NCBI GenBank assembly: GCA_052325345.1
Contig: JBKQVG010000327.1
Location: 1 to 8,309, forward strand
Direction of reading: 5' to 3'
Length of the DNA stretch: 8,309 bases
DNA from: JBEKYD01 sp052325345
GTDB lineage: Bacteria > Acidobacteriota > Terriglobia > Bryobacterales > Bryobacteraceae
The position numbers and the translations under genes are program-made. Shown piece by piece: positions 1 to 5,859 of the stretch. A model generated the notes under the pieces. That model worked only from the letters and a program-made list of their open reading frames with translations, did no database searches and was not told the origin of the DNA. Position 1 is the first letter of the stretch; the number at the start of each line of letters is the position of its first letter.

Positions 1-1273
1 CCGCGTCGACGGCGGCCCCTCCCTTGAGCGCATTGATCAGCAGCGTGTTTCCCTCGGGCGACCAGCGCACGCCGCGCAGGACCGGTCCGTGGAAATTGGT
101 TACCCGGGCGCGGGCGCCGGTCTCGACGTCCGTCAGCCAGACTTCCTCGTGGCCGCCTTGGCTCGAAATATCCGCGACCTGGCGCCCGTCGGGTGAAAAC
201 GACGGATAGGTTTCCGAAGCTCCGGTGCGGAGCCACGGCTCGCCGGGGGCGCTGTCCTTTTCGTCGCCAATCTTTTCCGGGTCGATCCGCAGGCGCCAGA
301 GGGACTCGGTTACGGGCGCCTCGGTGAACGCCAGCTCATGGCCGGCACGGGCGATGGCGGGCTCGCCGGCTCCGGTTCCGGCCGAAAGGATTTCGCGCGC
401 GCTGCCGCCGGCCGCCGGGATGCGCCACAAGTGCCAGCCGATGCCGCGCGCCGCCGCGTAGACTACTTCGCGGCCGTCGGCGCTCCAATCCAGGCCGCGG
501 ATCTCGTCGTTGTCGTAGGTCAGCCGCAGGAGCCCTCCACCGCCGAGGCCGCAGGTATAAATGTCGGCTCCATCGCCGCCCGCTTCGCTCACCCCCGCTT
601 CGACCGCAAGCGCTCCGCGCGCGAACGCCAGGTGGTAGCCATCGGGAGAAATCGCCGGGCTGCGATCGGCCTGGTCGTCTCCGGGGCTGGTGATGCGCCG
701 CAGCTTACCGGTGTCGAGAGCAAGCAGCGCCAGGGCCGGCGGTTCCATCACCACCAGCGACTTGCCGTCCGCGGTCCATGTGATTGCGCGCACCGGGCGG
801 TCCCTGTTCCGCTCCGCATCCACTTCTTTGGCGTCCCAGCCGAGCGTGATCGCTCGCTCCGCCGCCGCGTCGCCGATGGCACTCAAAGGCACCACCACGG
901 CTTGCGCCGTCCGGCCGTTTAACCGCAAGAACGCCAGCCTCTCTCCGTGGGGCGAAAACGCGGGGCTGGTCTCGCTGCCCGCCCCTCTGGTGAGCGCGGC
1001 TCCGGAGGCCGTTCCGCGCCCCACCTCGCTCACCGAGATACGCAAATCTCCCTGGCCGCCGTTCGCCGGCCGGGCGCAAAACGCCAGTTTTCGGCCATTC
1101 GGCGAAAAAGCGGGGCAACTCCGGGATTGCGACAAATCCGACAGGACGGTACGCTTCTCCACCGATCCGCGACTGGAAACCAACCGCTCGGCCAGGGTCA
1201 CCAGCCCGCCGACAACGCCCAGTCCAAGCACCAGAAGCACACCCGGCCGTTTGAAAAAACTTCGACTAGCCAT
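1..1273 (-). CDS. TM-anchored PD40/TolB-like beta-propeller protein, C-terminus cut by window edge
   Basis: The minus-strand frame is open without a stop from the ATG at 1273 to the window edge (424 codons visible). Residues 1-8 are polar/basic (MASRSFFK). A hydrophobic segment at about 10-30 (RPGVLLVLGLGVVGGLV) looks like an N-terminal membrane anchor. After it come at least eight PD40-type strand motifs of the form xFSPxGxxLAF, including PAFSPNGRKLAF, PAFSPHGERLAF, ITWTADGKSLVV, PAISPDGYHLAF, LDWSADGREVVY, PSFSPDGRQVAD and VRWSPEGNTLL. This pattern is typical of TolB/WD40-like propellers, so the domain probably sits outside the membrane and binds a protein or ligand. In Acidobacteriota such propellers are often fused to kinase or winged-helix domains; here no such N-terminal domain is present, because the start lies only 80 bp from tex. 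No clear Shine-Dalgarno precedes the ATG. The function is unknown and no enzyme motif is visible. Confidence 0.8.
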   Translation of the reverse strand, partial: MASRSFFKRPGVLLVLGLGVVGGLVTLAERLVSSRGSVEKRTVLSDLSQSRSCPAFSPNGRKLAFCARPANGGQGDLRISVSEVGRGTASGAALTRGAGSETSPAFSPHGERLAFLRLNGRTAQAVVVPLSAIGDAAAERAITLGWDAKEVDAERNRDRPVRAITWTADGKSLVVMEPPALALLALDTGKLRRITSPGDDQADRSPAISPDGYHLAFARGALAVEAGVSEAGGDGADIYTCGLGGGGLLRLTYDNDEIRGLDWSADGREVVYAAARGIGWHLWRIPAAGGSAREILSAGTGAGEPAIARAGHELAFTEAPVTESLWRLRIDPEKIGDEKDSAPGEPWLRTGASETYPSFSPDGRQVADISSQGGHEEVWLTDVETGARARVTNFHGPVLRGVRWSPEGNTLLINALKGGAAVDA

Positions 1274-1343
1274 CGGCTTCAGTATGGCATCATGGAGTTG
1301 CCACAGAAGCTCGCCGCCAGGCGGACTTTCTGTGCGCCGAGTT

Positions 1344-1350
1344 GGAAAGA
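1344..1350 (+). promoter_or_regulatory. Shine-Dalgarno of tex, decides the ATG at 1354
   Basis: GGAAAGA lies 3 to 9 bases before the ATG at 1354. The in-frame TTG at 1342 overlaps this site and has no comparable site of its own, so ATG 1354 is the better start and the extra four residues (codons 1342-1353) are probably untranslated. Confidence 0.6.
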
Positions 1351-1353
1351 CGC

Positions 1354-3606
1354 ATGTCCGAACCGAAGCCGTTGCCCACCCCCGTTCTCTTGCATATTGC
1401 CCAGATCCTGAATGTGCCGTTGAAAAGCCTGGTCGCCACCATCGGCCTGCTCGACGAAGGCGGCACGGTGCCGTTCATCGCGCGCTATCGCAAGGAGATT
1501 ACCGGCAACCTCGACGAGGTGCAAATTCGCGCGGTGGAAGAGAAGTTGGCCTATTTCCGCGAACTGGAGGAACGCAGGGAAACCGTTCTCGGGTCCATCC
1601 AGGAACAAGGCAAGCTCACGCCCGAATTGCGGGCGCGCATCGAAGCCACGCTCGAAAAGAACGAGCTCGAGGACCTGTACCTGCCCTTCAAGCCCAAGCG
1701 CCGGACAAAAGCGTCCATCGCCCGCGACAAGGGCCTGGAGCCGCTGGCGCAATGGCTTTGGGATCAGAACGACCCGCGGCCGCTCGAAGCGTTCGCCGCT
1801 TCGTTCGTCGACCCCGAAAAGGGCGTGGCTTTCAGCGCCGAAGCGCTGGAGGGCGCCCGCCACATCGTGGCCGAATGGGTCAGCGAGAATGCCGAGTTTC
1901 GCAAAGCCATCCGCGCCATGATGGCGGCGGAAGGAGTCGTCGCCAGCCGCGCCATCGAGGGCGCGCCCGACCCCGAAGGCAAATTCAAGATGTACGCCAG
2001 CTACAGCGAACCGGCCGGCAAGATTCCCTCCCACCGCATGCTGGCCATTCGCCGCGGCGCCAAGGAAGGCGTGCTCACCTTTGAAATCGAGCTCGACAGC
2101 GCTAAGGCCATCGCCTGGCTCAACTCGCGGGTGATCCGCACCCGGGGCGAGTGGGCGCCGCAGCTTGAGGCTGCCGTCGAAGACTCCTACCACCGTCTGC
2201 TCAATCCGTCCATCCAAACCGAAGTGCGCCTGGAACTGAAAGACCGCTCCGACGAGGAAGCCATCAAGGTATTTCGCGAGAACCTGGAAAATCTCCTGCT
2301 GGCGCCGCCCGCCGGCCAACTCACCGTCCTCGCCATCGATCCCGGCATCCGCACCGGCTGCAAAATCGCCGTGCTGGACGATACCGGCAAGTTTCTGGAG
2401 CACGCGGTCATTTATCCCTTCGAGCCCAAAAACGACCTCGTCGGCAGCGTCAAGACCTTGGCCGGCCTGGTGGCGCGCTTCCACGTGCAAGCCATCGCCA
2501 TCGGCAACGGCACGGCCTCGCGCGAAACCGCCGCGCTGGTGGAAGACTTGCTCCGCCAGGCCAAGCTCACTAATATTTTCAGCGTCTCGGTGAGCGAATC
2601 CGGCGCTTCGGTGTACTCGGCGTCGGAAATCGCGCGCCAGGAGTTTCCCGACCTCGATCTCACCGTGCGCGGCGCCATTTCCATCGCCCGGCGCCTCCAG
2701 GATCCGCTCTCCGAGCTGGTGAAGGTCGACCCCAAATCGATCGGCGTGGGCCAATATCAGCACGACGTGGACCAGCGCCGCCTCAAACAGAGCCTCGAGG
2801 CCACGGTCGAATCCTGCGTGAACCGCGTGGGGGTGGACCTAAACACGGCTTCTTGGGCGTTGATGCGCTACGTGGCCGGCATCAATGAGCGAACGGCGCA
2901 GAAAATCGTCGAGTTCCGCAACGGGCACGGCCGCTTCCGTTCGCGCGTGTCGCTGATGGCGGTACCGGGATTCGGCCCCAAAACTTTCGAACAGGCGGCC
3001 GGTTTCCTGCGCATTCGCGGCGGTGAAAACCCGCTCGACATGACCGCCGTTCACCCCGAATCCTACACCGTGGTGGAACGTATGGCGGCATCGCTGGGCG
3101 TGACGGTGGCGGAGCTGACCGCCCGGCCGGAGCTGGTCGACAAGGTGCAGCTCGAAGGCTTCGCCAGCGAAACCGTCGGCATGTACACCCTCGGCGATAT
3201 TCGCGAAGAACTGCGAAAGCCCGGCCGCGACCCGCGCGAAAAATTCGTTGCCCCACACTGGCGCGAAGACGTCCGCGAGATCGCCGATCTGAAACCCGGC
3301 ATGACGCTCGAAGGCGTGGTGACCAACGTTACCCGCTTCGGCGCCTTCGTTGATATCGGCGTACACCAGGACGGCCTGGTACACATCAGCGAGCTCTCCA
3401 ATCGATATGTAAAGGACGCCAGCGAAGTAGTGAAGGCCGGCCAGATCGTCAAAGTGCAGGTGCTCAACGTCGATCCGAAAGCCAAACGTGTGGCGCTGTC
3501 GATGAAAGCTTTGGCAGCGGCGGCGCCAAAGGCCGCACCCAAGGTCAAGAAGCCATCGATGGACGAGCAACTGGCAGCGCTTTCGACCAAGTTCAAAGTG
3601 CAATAA
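1354..3606 (+). CDS. tex: Tex family S1 RNA-binding / transcription accessory protein
   Basis: Complete 750-residue protein, near the usual Tex length of about 770. Visible domain order is the helical Tex N-terminal region (about 1-190), a YqgF/RNase H-like domain opening with LAIDPGIRTG (Asp at 329), the family signature VGQYQHDV (about 465-472), helix-hairpin-helix repeats (VGVDLNTAS onward, about 492-560, with GFGPKTFEQAAGFLRI), and a C-terminal S1 domain (about 649-718, GVVTNVTRFGAFVDIG and DGLVHISELS). The tail is Lys/Ala-rich. Tex is a cytoplasmic nucleic-acid-binding protein, the bacterial relative of eukaryotic Spt6, and is linked to transcription and RNA processing. Its exact role varies by species. 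The gene is monocistronic here, divergent from the propeller gene and closed by an intrinsic terminator. The start is chosen by the GGAAAGA site; a TTG 12 bases upstream is the alternative. Confidence 0.97.
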   Translation: MSEPKPLPTPVLLHIAQILNVPLKSLVATIGLLDEGGTVPFIARYRKEITGNLDEVQIRAVEEKLAYFRELEERRETVLGSIQEQGKLTPELRARIEATLEKNELEDLYLPFKPKRRTKASIARDKGLEPLAQWLWDQNDPRPLEAFAASFVDPEKGVAFSAEALEGARHIVAEWVSENAEFRKAIRAMMAAEGVVASRAIEGAPDPEGKFKMYASYSEPAGKIPSHRMLAIRRGAKEGVLTFEIELDSAKAIAWLNSRVIRTRGEWAPQLEAAVEDSYHRLLNPSIQTEVRLELKDRSDEEAIKVFRENLENLLLAPPAGQLTVLAIDPGIRTGCKIAVLDDTGKFLEHAVIYPFEPKNDLVGSVKTLAGLVARFHVQAIAIGNGTASRETAALVEDLLRQAKLTNIFSVSVSESGASVYSASEIARQEFPDLDLTVRGAISIARRLQDPLSELVKVDPKSIGVGQYQHDVDQRRLKQSLEATVESCVNRVGVDLNTASWALMRYVAGINERTAQKIVEFRNGHGRFRSRVSLMAVPGFGPKTFEQAAGFLRIRGGENPLDMTAVHPESYTVVERMAASLGVTVAELTARPELVDKVQLEGFASETVGMYTLGDIREELRKPGRDPREKFVAPHWREDVREIADLKPGMTLEGVVTNVTRFGAFVDIGVHQDGLVHISELSNRYVKDASEVVKAGQIVKVQVLNVDPKAKRVALSMKALAAAAPKAAPKVKKPSMDEQLAALSTKFKVQ

Positions 3607-3631
3607 CGCCGCCAGTAGGGCGGACCAGGGC

Positions 3632-3650
3632 GGCGGACCCCCTGGTCCGC
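3632..3650. repeat. REP-like palindrome, left copy
   Basis: GCGGACC and GGTCCGC form a perfect 7-bp stem around a CCCT loop (3633-3650). The 19-base unit including the leading G is the exact reverse complement of 3886-3904. It abuts the tex terminator hairpin, which has a similar sequence. Confidence 0.75.
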
Positions 3651-3674
3651 AGCCGACCCCAGGTCGGCTTTTTT
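3651..3674 (+). terminator. Rho-independent terminator of tex
   Basis: AGCCGACC (3651-3658) and GGTCGGCT (3662-3669) form a perfect 8-bp stem with a CCA loop, followed directly by a run of six T (3669-3674, the first shared with the stem). It begins 44 bases after the tex stop. The stem is close in sequence to the adjacent palindrome at 3633-3650, so it may be a diverged copy that now serves as the terminator. Confidence 0.85.
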
Positions 3675-3712
3675 CGTTGAGATCTTCCCGGCGCCTGGGG
3701 AACCCTCTTTGC

Positions 3713-3871
3713 GTGGTGTTCTACCGCCGCCACCTTTCGCACGTCTACCAGGCCGGACAGCCCGTCTTTGCGACCAAACTGACGAAATCGTTAGAAGGAG
3801 AGAATCCAGTCCGGGCCGGGTTGGCGCGAAGCGCCGAAGAGTATCGCTGGTCGAGCGCGGCTTGGGCGACC
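3713..3871 (+). pseudogene. Internally deleted remnant of a Y1/IS200-like (RAYT-type) transposase
   Basis: One open frame joins three pieces that I recognise from REP-associated tyrosine transposases. An N-terminal piece FYRRHLSHVYQAGQPVF (3719-3769) is followed at once by a mid-protein piece TKLTKSLEG (3773-3799) and then by the C-terminal piece ENPVRAGLARSAEEYRWSSA (3800-3859). In intact relatives of about 200-300 residues, these pieces are separated by the HUH metal-binding motif and by the catalytic tyrosine region. Both are absent here, so the product cannot be an active transposase. The frame has survived two apparent deletions without a stop, but there is no good start codon or ribosome binding site. 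The frame continues into low-complexity GC sequence and into the rpmI region, which argues against a real protein. The family assignment rests on recalled family sequence. Confidence 0.7.
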
Positions 3872-3885
3872 GGGGGGGGGCGCCC

Positions 3886-3904
3886 GCGGACCAGGGGGTC
3901 CGCC
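3886..3904. repeat. REP-like palindrome, right (inverted) copy
   Basis: GCGGACC and GGTCCGC form a perfect 7-bp stem around AGGG. The 19 bases are the exact reverse complement of 3632-3650. A run of nine G (3872-3880) lies just before it and would be prone to slippage or sequencing error. Confidence 0.75.
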
Positions 3905-3920
3905 CTGGAGCGGTTCGCAG

Positions 3921-3941
3921 CCGCCAGTCCGCCAGTCCGCC
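3921..3941. repeat. 8-bp tandem repeat CCGCCAGT, 2.6 copies
   Basis: CCGCCAGT at 3921-3928 and 3929-3936 is followed by CCGCC at 3937-3941. The same CCGCCAGT occurs once at 3609-3616, just after the tex stop, so it belongs to the border sequence of the degenerate element. Confidence 0.7.
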
Positions 3942-3968
3942 CCACACCCAGCACCCGAATCCGCACCA

Positions 3969-3977
3969 TGCTATACT
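3969..3977 (+). promoter_or_regulatory. Extended -10 promoter for rpmI-rplT
   Basis: TGCTATACT contains the extended -10 TG plus one base, then TATACT, which matches 5 of 6 of the sigma-70 consensus. No good -35 is found 16-18 bases upstream, which fits an extended -10 promoter. Transcription would begin near 3984 and leave a leader of about 30 bases before rpmI, too short for the long L20 or IF3 autoregulatory leaders known in Firmicutes. Confidence 0.55.
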
Positions 3978-4014
3978 ACTGGAGTCTTTCCTGCAGCAAT
4001 CCAGGAATATTTTT

Positions 4015-4209
4015 ATGCCGAAGCTCAAGACCCACAAAGGTGCGTCTAAGCGGTTCAAGAAAACCGGTACGGGCAAAGTGGTTCGCCAACATGCCTTTGC
4101 GCGGCACATCTTGACCTCGAAACCGCACAAACGCAAGAAGAAGCTGCACAAAAGCGTGGTGGCCGATAAGGCCGACCAAAAGGTGTTGCGGCGCATGATC
4201 CCCTACTAA
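4015..4209 (+). CDS. rpmI: 50S ribosomal protein L35
   Basis: Complete 64-residue, strongly basic protein beginning MPKLKTHKGASKRFKKTGTG, the standard L35 N-terminus, and ending DKADQKVLRRMIPY. The length is normal for bacterial L35, a small component of the large ribosomal subunit. An AGGA element about 9 bases upstream serves as the ribosome binding site. The gene is followed by rplT, the usual pairing, but there is no infC immediately upstream; the upstream side is instead the transposase scar and a probable local promoter. Confidence 0.97.
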   Translation: MPKLKTHKGASKRFKKTGTGKVVRQHAFARHILTSKPHKRKKKLHKSVVADKADQKVLRRMIPY

Positions 4210-4229
4210 ACAGGCCGGGGACATTTTGA

Positions 4230-4262
4230 GCGGACGGTGCGCGAGGCACGTGCCCGATCCGC
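4230..4262 (+). other. Hairpin-capable rpmI-rplT spacer
   Basis: The 88-base spacer between L35 and L20 contains GCGGA (4230-4234) pairing with TCCGC (4258-4262) around the 10-bp palindrome GGCACGTGCC (4245-4254). An alternative small hairpin pairs GTGC (4237-4240) with GCAC (4246-4249). There is no T-tract, so it is not an intrinsic terminator. It might be an RNA control or processing element for rplT, but the sequence alone does not establish this. Confidence 0.3.
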
Positions 4263-4297
4263 CAATCGACAATTGTTAACCAAAAGGAGAAAGAAAC

Positions 4298-4666
4298 GTG
4301 CCTAGAGTAAAACGTGGTCCCCACCGCCGGGCATCCCGGAAGAAGACGCTGGAACTGGCGTCGGGTTATTTCCTAACCAAGAGCAAACTCTATCGCGCGG
4401 CGCAGGAAGCCGTCGAACGCGGTCTGAAGTTCGCCTACGTCGGCCGCAAGAACAAGAAGCGCGACTATCGCGCGCTGTGGATCGTGCGCATCAACGCCTC
4501 TTGCCGCGAAGCCGGAATTTCGTACAGCAAGTTCCTGCACGGGCTCAAGGCGGCCGGCCTCGACCTGAACCGCAAGGTTCTGGCGGACGTGGCGCTGCAC
4601 GATGACGCCGGGTTCAAGCAACTTGTGGCGGCATCCCAGGCCGCTCTCGAAAAAGCTAAAGCTTAA
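4298..4666 (+). CDS. rplT: 50S ribosomal protein L20
   Basis: Complete 122-residue protein. Recognisable L20 features are the basic N-terminus PRVKRGPHRRASRKKTLELA, the central NKKRDYRALWIVRINA, and ISYSKFLHGLKAAGLDLNRK followed by VLADVA. L20 binds 23S rRNA early in large-subunit assembly and represses its own operon in several bacteria. The start is GTG at 4298, fixed by the strong AAGGAG at 4284-4289 with an 8-base gap and by the fit to the family N-terminus. The tail is a few residues longer than E. coli L20. It lies 88 bases after rpmI and 17 bases before the next gene, so it probably shares a transcript with both. Confidence 0.97.
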   Translation: MPRVKRGPHRRASRKKTLELASGYFLTKSKLYRAAQEAVERGLKFAYVGRKNKKRDYRALWIVRINASCREAGISYSKFLHGLKAAGLDLNRKVLADVALHDDAGFKQLVAASQAALEKAKA

Positions 4667-4683
4667 GCGGGCGGGAAGAAACC

Positions 4684-4923
4684 ATGAGCACATTGGAAGA
4701 AATCGATGCGCTTTCAAGCCTGGAAGAGCGGATACAGCGCGCCGTCCAACTGGTAACCAGGCTTCGCAAGGAAAAGGAAGCGGCCGAGGAAGCCGCGGCC
4801 CAGGCCAAGGCCGAAGCCGCGCACCTGGCGGAAGAACTGAAGTCGCTGCACAGCGAGCGCAAGCAGGTCCGCTCCCGCATCGAAAAGCTATTGGGCCAGA
4901 TCGACCAATTGAGCGCCAGCTAG
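4684..4923 (+). CDS. Small coiled-coil protein, ZapB-like
   Basis: 79 residues, almost entirely predicted coiled coil: heptad-like Leu/Ile/Val spacing runs from about residue 11 to 75, with a central Glu/Ala/Lys-rich stretch and a tail RIEKLLGQIDQLSAS. Size, composition and position directly upstream of zapA match the small ZapB-like cell-division proteins that help organise the FtsZ ring through ZapA. Coiled coils give weak homology signals, so the name rests largely on context. The gene follows rplT by 17 bases, with GGGAAG as ribosome binding site, and precedes zapA by 15 bases, implying one operon. The alternative is an unrelated short coiled-coil protein. Confidence 0.75.
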   Translation: MSTLEEIDALSSLEERIQRAVQLVTRLRKEKEAAEEAAAQAKAEAAHLAEELKSLHSERKQVRSRIEKLLGQIDQLSAS

Positions 4924-4938
4924 ACCGCCGAGGGCCGG

Positions 4939-5253
4939 ATGGACGCCAGCGCCGACAAGCAGACCGTTCGGGTGACTATCCTGAGCCGTCCTTATACCCT
5001 GCGCACCAGCGGCGATCCGCGCGAGCTGGAGGAGGCCGCCGCCAGCGTCAACGAGGTGATGCTGGCCATCGCGGCCAAAGCTCCCAACGCCGATTCCACC
5101 CACATCGCCGTGCTTGCCTGCCTGCACCTGGCGGACCGGCTGCGTTCGCTCGAGCGCGACCTGGCCGAGCTGAAGTCGCACGTGGATCGCAAGAGCGAGG
5201 AATACGCCGGCATGCTGGAACGGCTGCTCGAGAGCGCGGGCGAAGATCTCTGA
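4939..5253 (+). CDS. zapA: Cell division protein ZapA
   Basis: Complete 104-residue protein. The N-terminal globular half carries the ZapA pattern VRVTILSRPYTLRTSGDPRELEEAA (first half about residues 10-34) and then THIAVLACLHLADRL, the family's conserved helix. The C-terminal half is a coiled coil. ZapA binds FtsZ and bundles its filaments at the division site in the cytoplasm. The residual GAGGG before the ATG is only a modest ribosome binding site, so translation may be coupled to the preceding coiled-coil gene 15 bases upstream. In many bacteria zapA is followed by 6S RNA or rny; neither is seen here. Confidence 0.9.
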   Translation: MDASADKQTVRVTILSRPYTLRTSGDPRELEEAAASVNEVMLAIAAKAPNADSTHIAVLACLHLADRLRSLERDLAELKSHVDRKSEEYAGMLERLLESAGEDL

Positions 5254-5265
5254 CCGCGCCGGGTT

Positions 5266-5313
5266 CGAGGGTGGTGGTACCCTGTACCCATTAAAACGTT
5301 TTCACAACCCTCG
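5266..5313. repeat. Inverted repeat in zapA downstream spacer
   Basis: CGAGGGT (5266-5272) pairs with ACCCTCG (5307-5313). The 34-base loop contains the palindrome AAAACGTTTT (5293-5302). There is no T-tract after the right arm, so a classical terminator is unlikely. An operator for the downstream secreted-protein gene or a weak factor-dependent terminator is possible. No clear -35/-10 pair is seen in this spacer. Confidence 0.35.
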
Positions 5314-5369
5314 CTCCGTGATAACTTGTAGATCGCCGTTGTGTTCGCACAAGCGGAAGGAGAAGCAAT

Positions 5370-5837
5370 ATGCAGAAGAACGCGACTCTGATCGGAATCT
5401 TGTTTCTGGCAGCCGCCACCATCCCAGCCGGTTTTGCCGATATGCCGGGAAGGCATGCGCATTACCTGCGCGCGCGTACCGACCTACGCTCGGCGCAGTG
5501 GTTGCTGAGAGTCCACGACGAGCCCAACGTCATGTCGCACATTCGTGCGGTGGACCAGGAAATCGACCGGGCAGTCTTCGAAATGGACCGGGCCGCCGCG
5601 CTGGACCGCAAAGATCTGCTCGATCATCCGCGGGTTGACGAAAGATTGGATCGCGCTGGACGTTTTCGCCGGGCGATGGAATTGTTACGGGAGGCTCGCG
5701 CCGAAATCGACCGCGAAGAGGACAATCCTCGGGCCAGGGAGTGGCGCGATCGGGCCTTCGGCCATATCGACGCCGCTATAGATCAATTGCGGCGCGCCGC
5801 GCGCGATCTCCGCCTCGATCATCTGGTGGGCTTCTAG
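5370..5837 (+). CDS. Secreted alpha-helical protein of unknown function
   Basis: 155 residues. Residues 1-23 form a signal peptide (MQKNATLIGILFLAAATIPA, then GFA before DMPG), so the mature protein is probably periplasmic. The rest is Arg/Asp/Glu-rich and helical. It contains the pattern HYLRARTDLRSAQWLL near the mature N-terminus, then AVDQEIDRAVFEMDRAA, LLDHPRVDERLDRAGRFRRA, REARAEIDREEDNPRAREW and a final GHIDAAIDQLRRAARDL. The architecture resembles small exported helical proteins that I recall as common in Acidobacteriota; no function is known to me. AAGGAG at 5357-5362, 7 bases before the ATG, fixes the start. The gene stands alone, 116 bases after zapA. No enzymatic motif, cysteine pair or lipobox is seen. 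Confidence 0.85.
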   Translation: MQKNATLIGILFLAAATIPAGFADMPGRHAHYLRARTDLRSAQWLLRVHDEPNVMSHIRAVDQEIDRAVFEMDRAAALDRKDLLDHPRVDERLDRAGRFRRAMELLREARAEIDREEDNPRAREWRDRAFGHIDAAIDQLRRAARDLRLDHLVGF

Positions 5838-5859
5838 ACGCTCCCAAGGCCTTAGCTTA

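Larger units (their letters stand above)
3608..3941. mobile_element. Degenerate REP/RAYT-type element: palindromes flanking a deleted transposase
   Basis: This gene-free stretch after tex carries several related GC-rich modules around a transposase scar. The 19-mer GGCGGACCCCCTGGTCCGC (3632-3650) recurs as its exact reverse complement at 3886-3904. If a 3-base indel is allowed, the match extends into CCAGGGC on the outer side. A further partial copy GCGGACCAGGG lies at 3620-3630, and GCCGCCAGT occurs at both borders (3608-3616 and 3920-3928). Palindromic repeats in inverted orientation around a Y1-type transposase gene are what RAYT/REP systems look like. The bounds given are those of the repeated modules; no target-site duplication was identified. 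Confidence 0.6.

Noticed and set aside
1274..1353. Sigma-70 promoters for the divergent tex and propeller genes
   Set aside because: A TTGCCA (1298-1303) resembles a -35 on the plus strand, but no matching -10 lies at a suitable distance. The minus strand offers only CATACT with no -35. This is too weak to annotate.
690..2084. 464-codon plus-strand frame spanning the propeller gene, the spacer and the start of tex
   Set aside because: It is antisense to a protein with clear PD40 repeats and then out of frame with tex. Its translation is Arg/Pro-rich and low in complexity.
1279..2763. Long open frame of 494 codons on the minus strand, antisense to tex
   Set aside because: Tex is unmistakable on the other strand. 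Open antisense frames of this kind are expected in GC-rich coding DNA, and the translation has no recognisable domain.
3607..4014. CRISPR array or small RNA cluster suggested by repeated GC-rich modules
   Set aside because: The repeats are palindromic, irregularly spaced and inverted relative to each other, with no equal-length spacers.
3063..4196. 377-codon minus-strand frame covering the end of tex, the repeats and rpmI
   Set aside because: It runs across a terminator, repeats and a ribosomal protein gene in antisense, so it is a compositional artefact.
3709..4209. Extended reading frame that would add an N-terminal 102-residue region to L35
   Set aside because: L35 is complete from 4015 with its normal MPKLKTHKG start and a local ribosome binding site. 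The upstream extension is translated repeat sequence in another frame of the transposase scar.
5254..5369. 6S RNA gene downstream of zapA, a common neighbour
   Set aside because: The gap is only 116 bases, shorter than a typical 6S RNA of about 180, and does not show the long two-sided stem with a central bubble.
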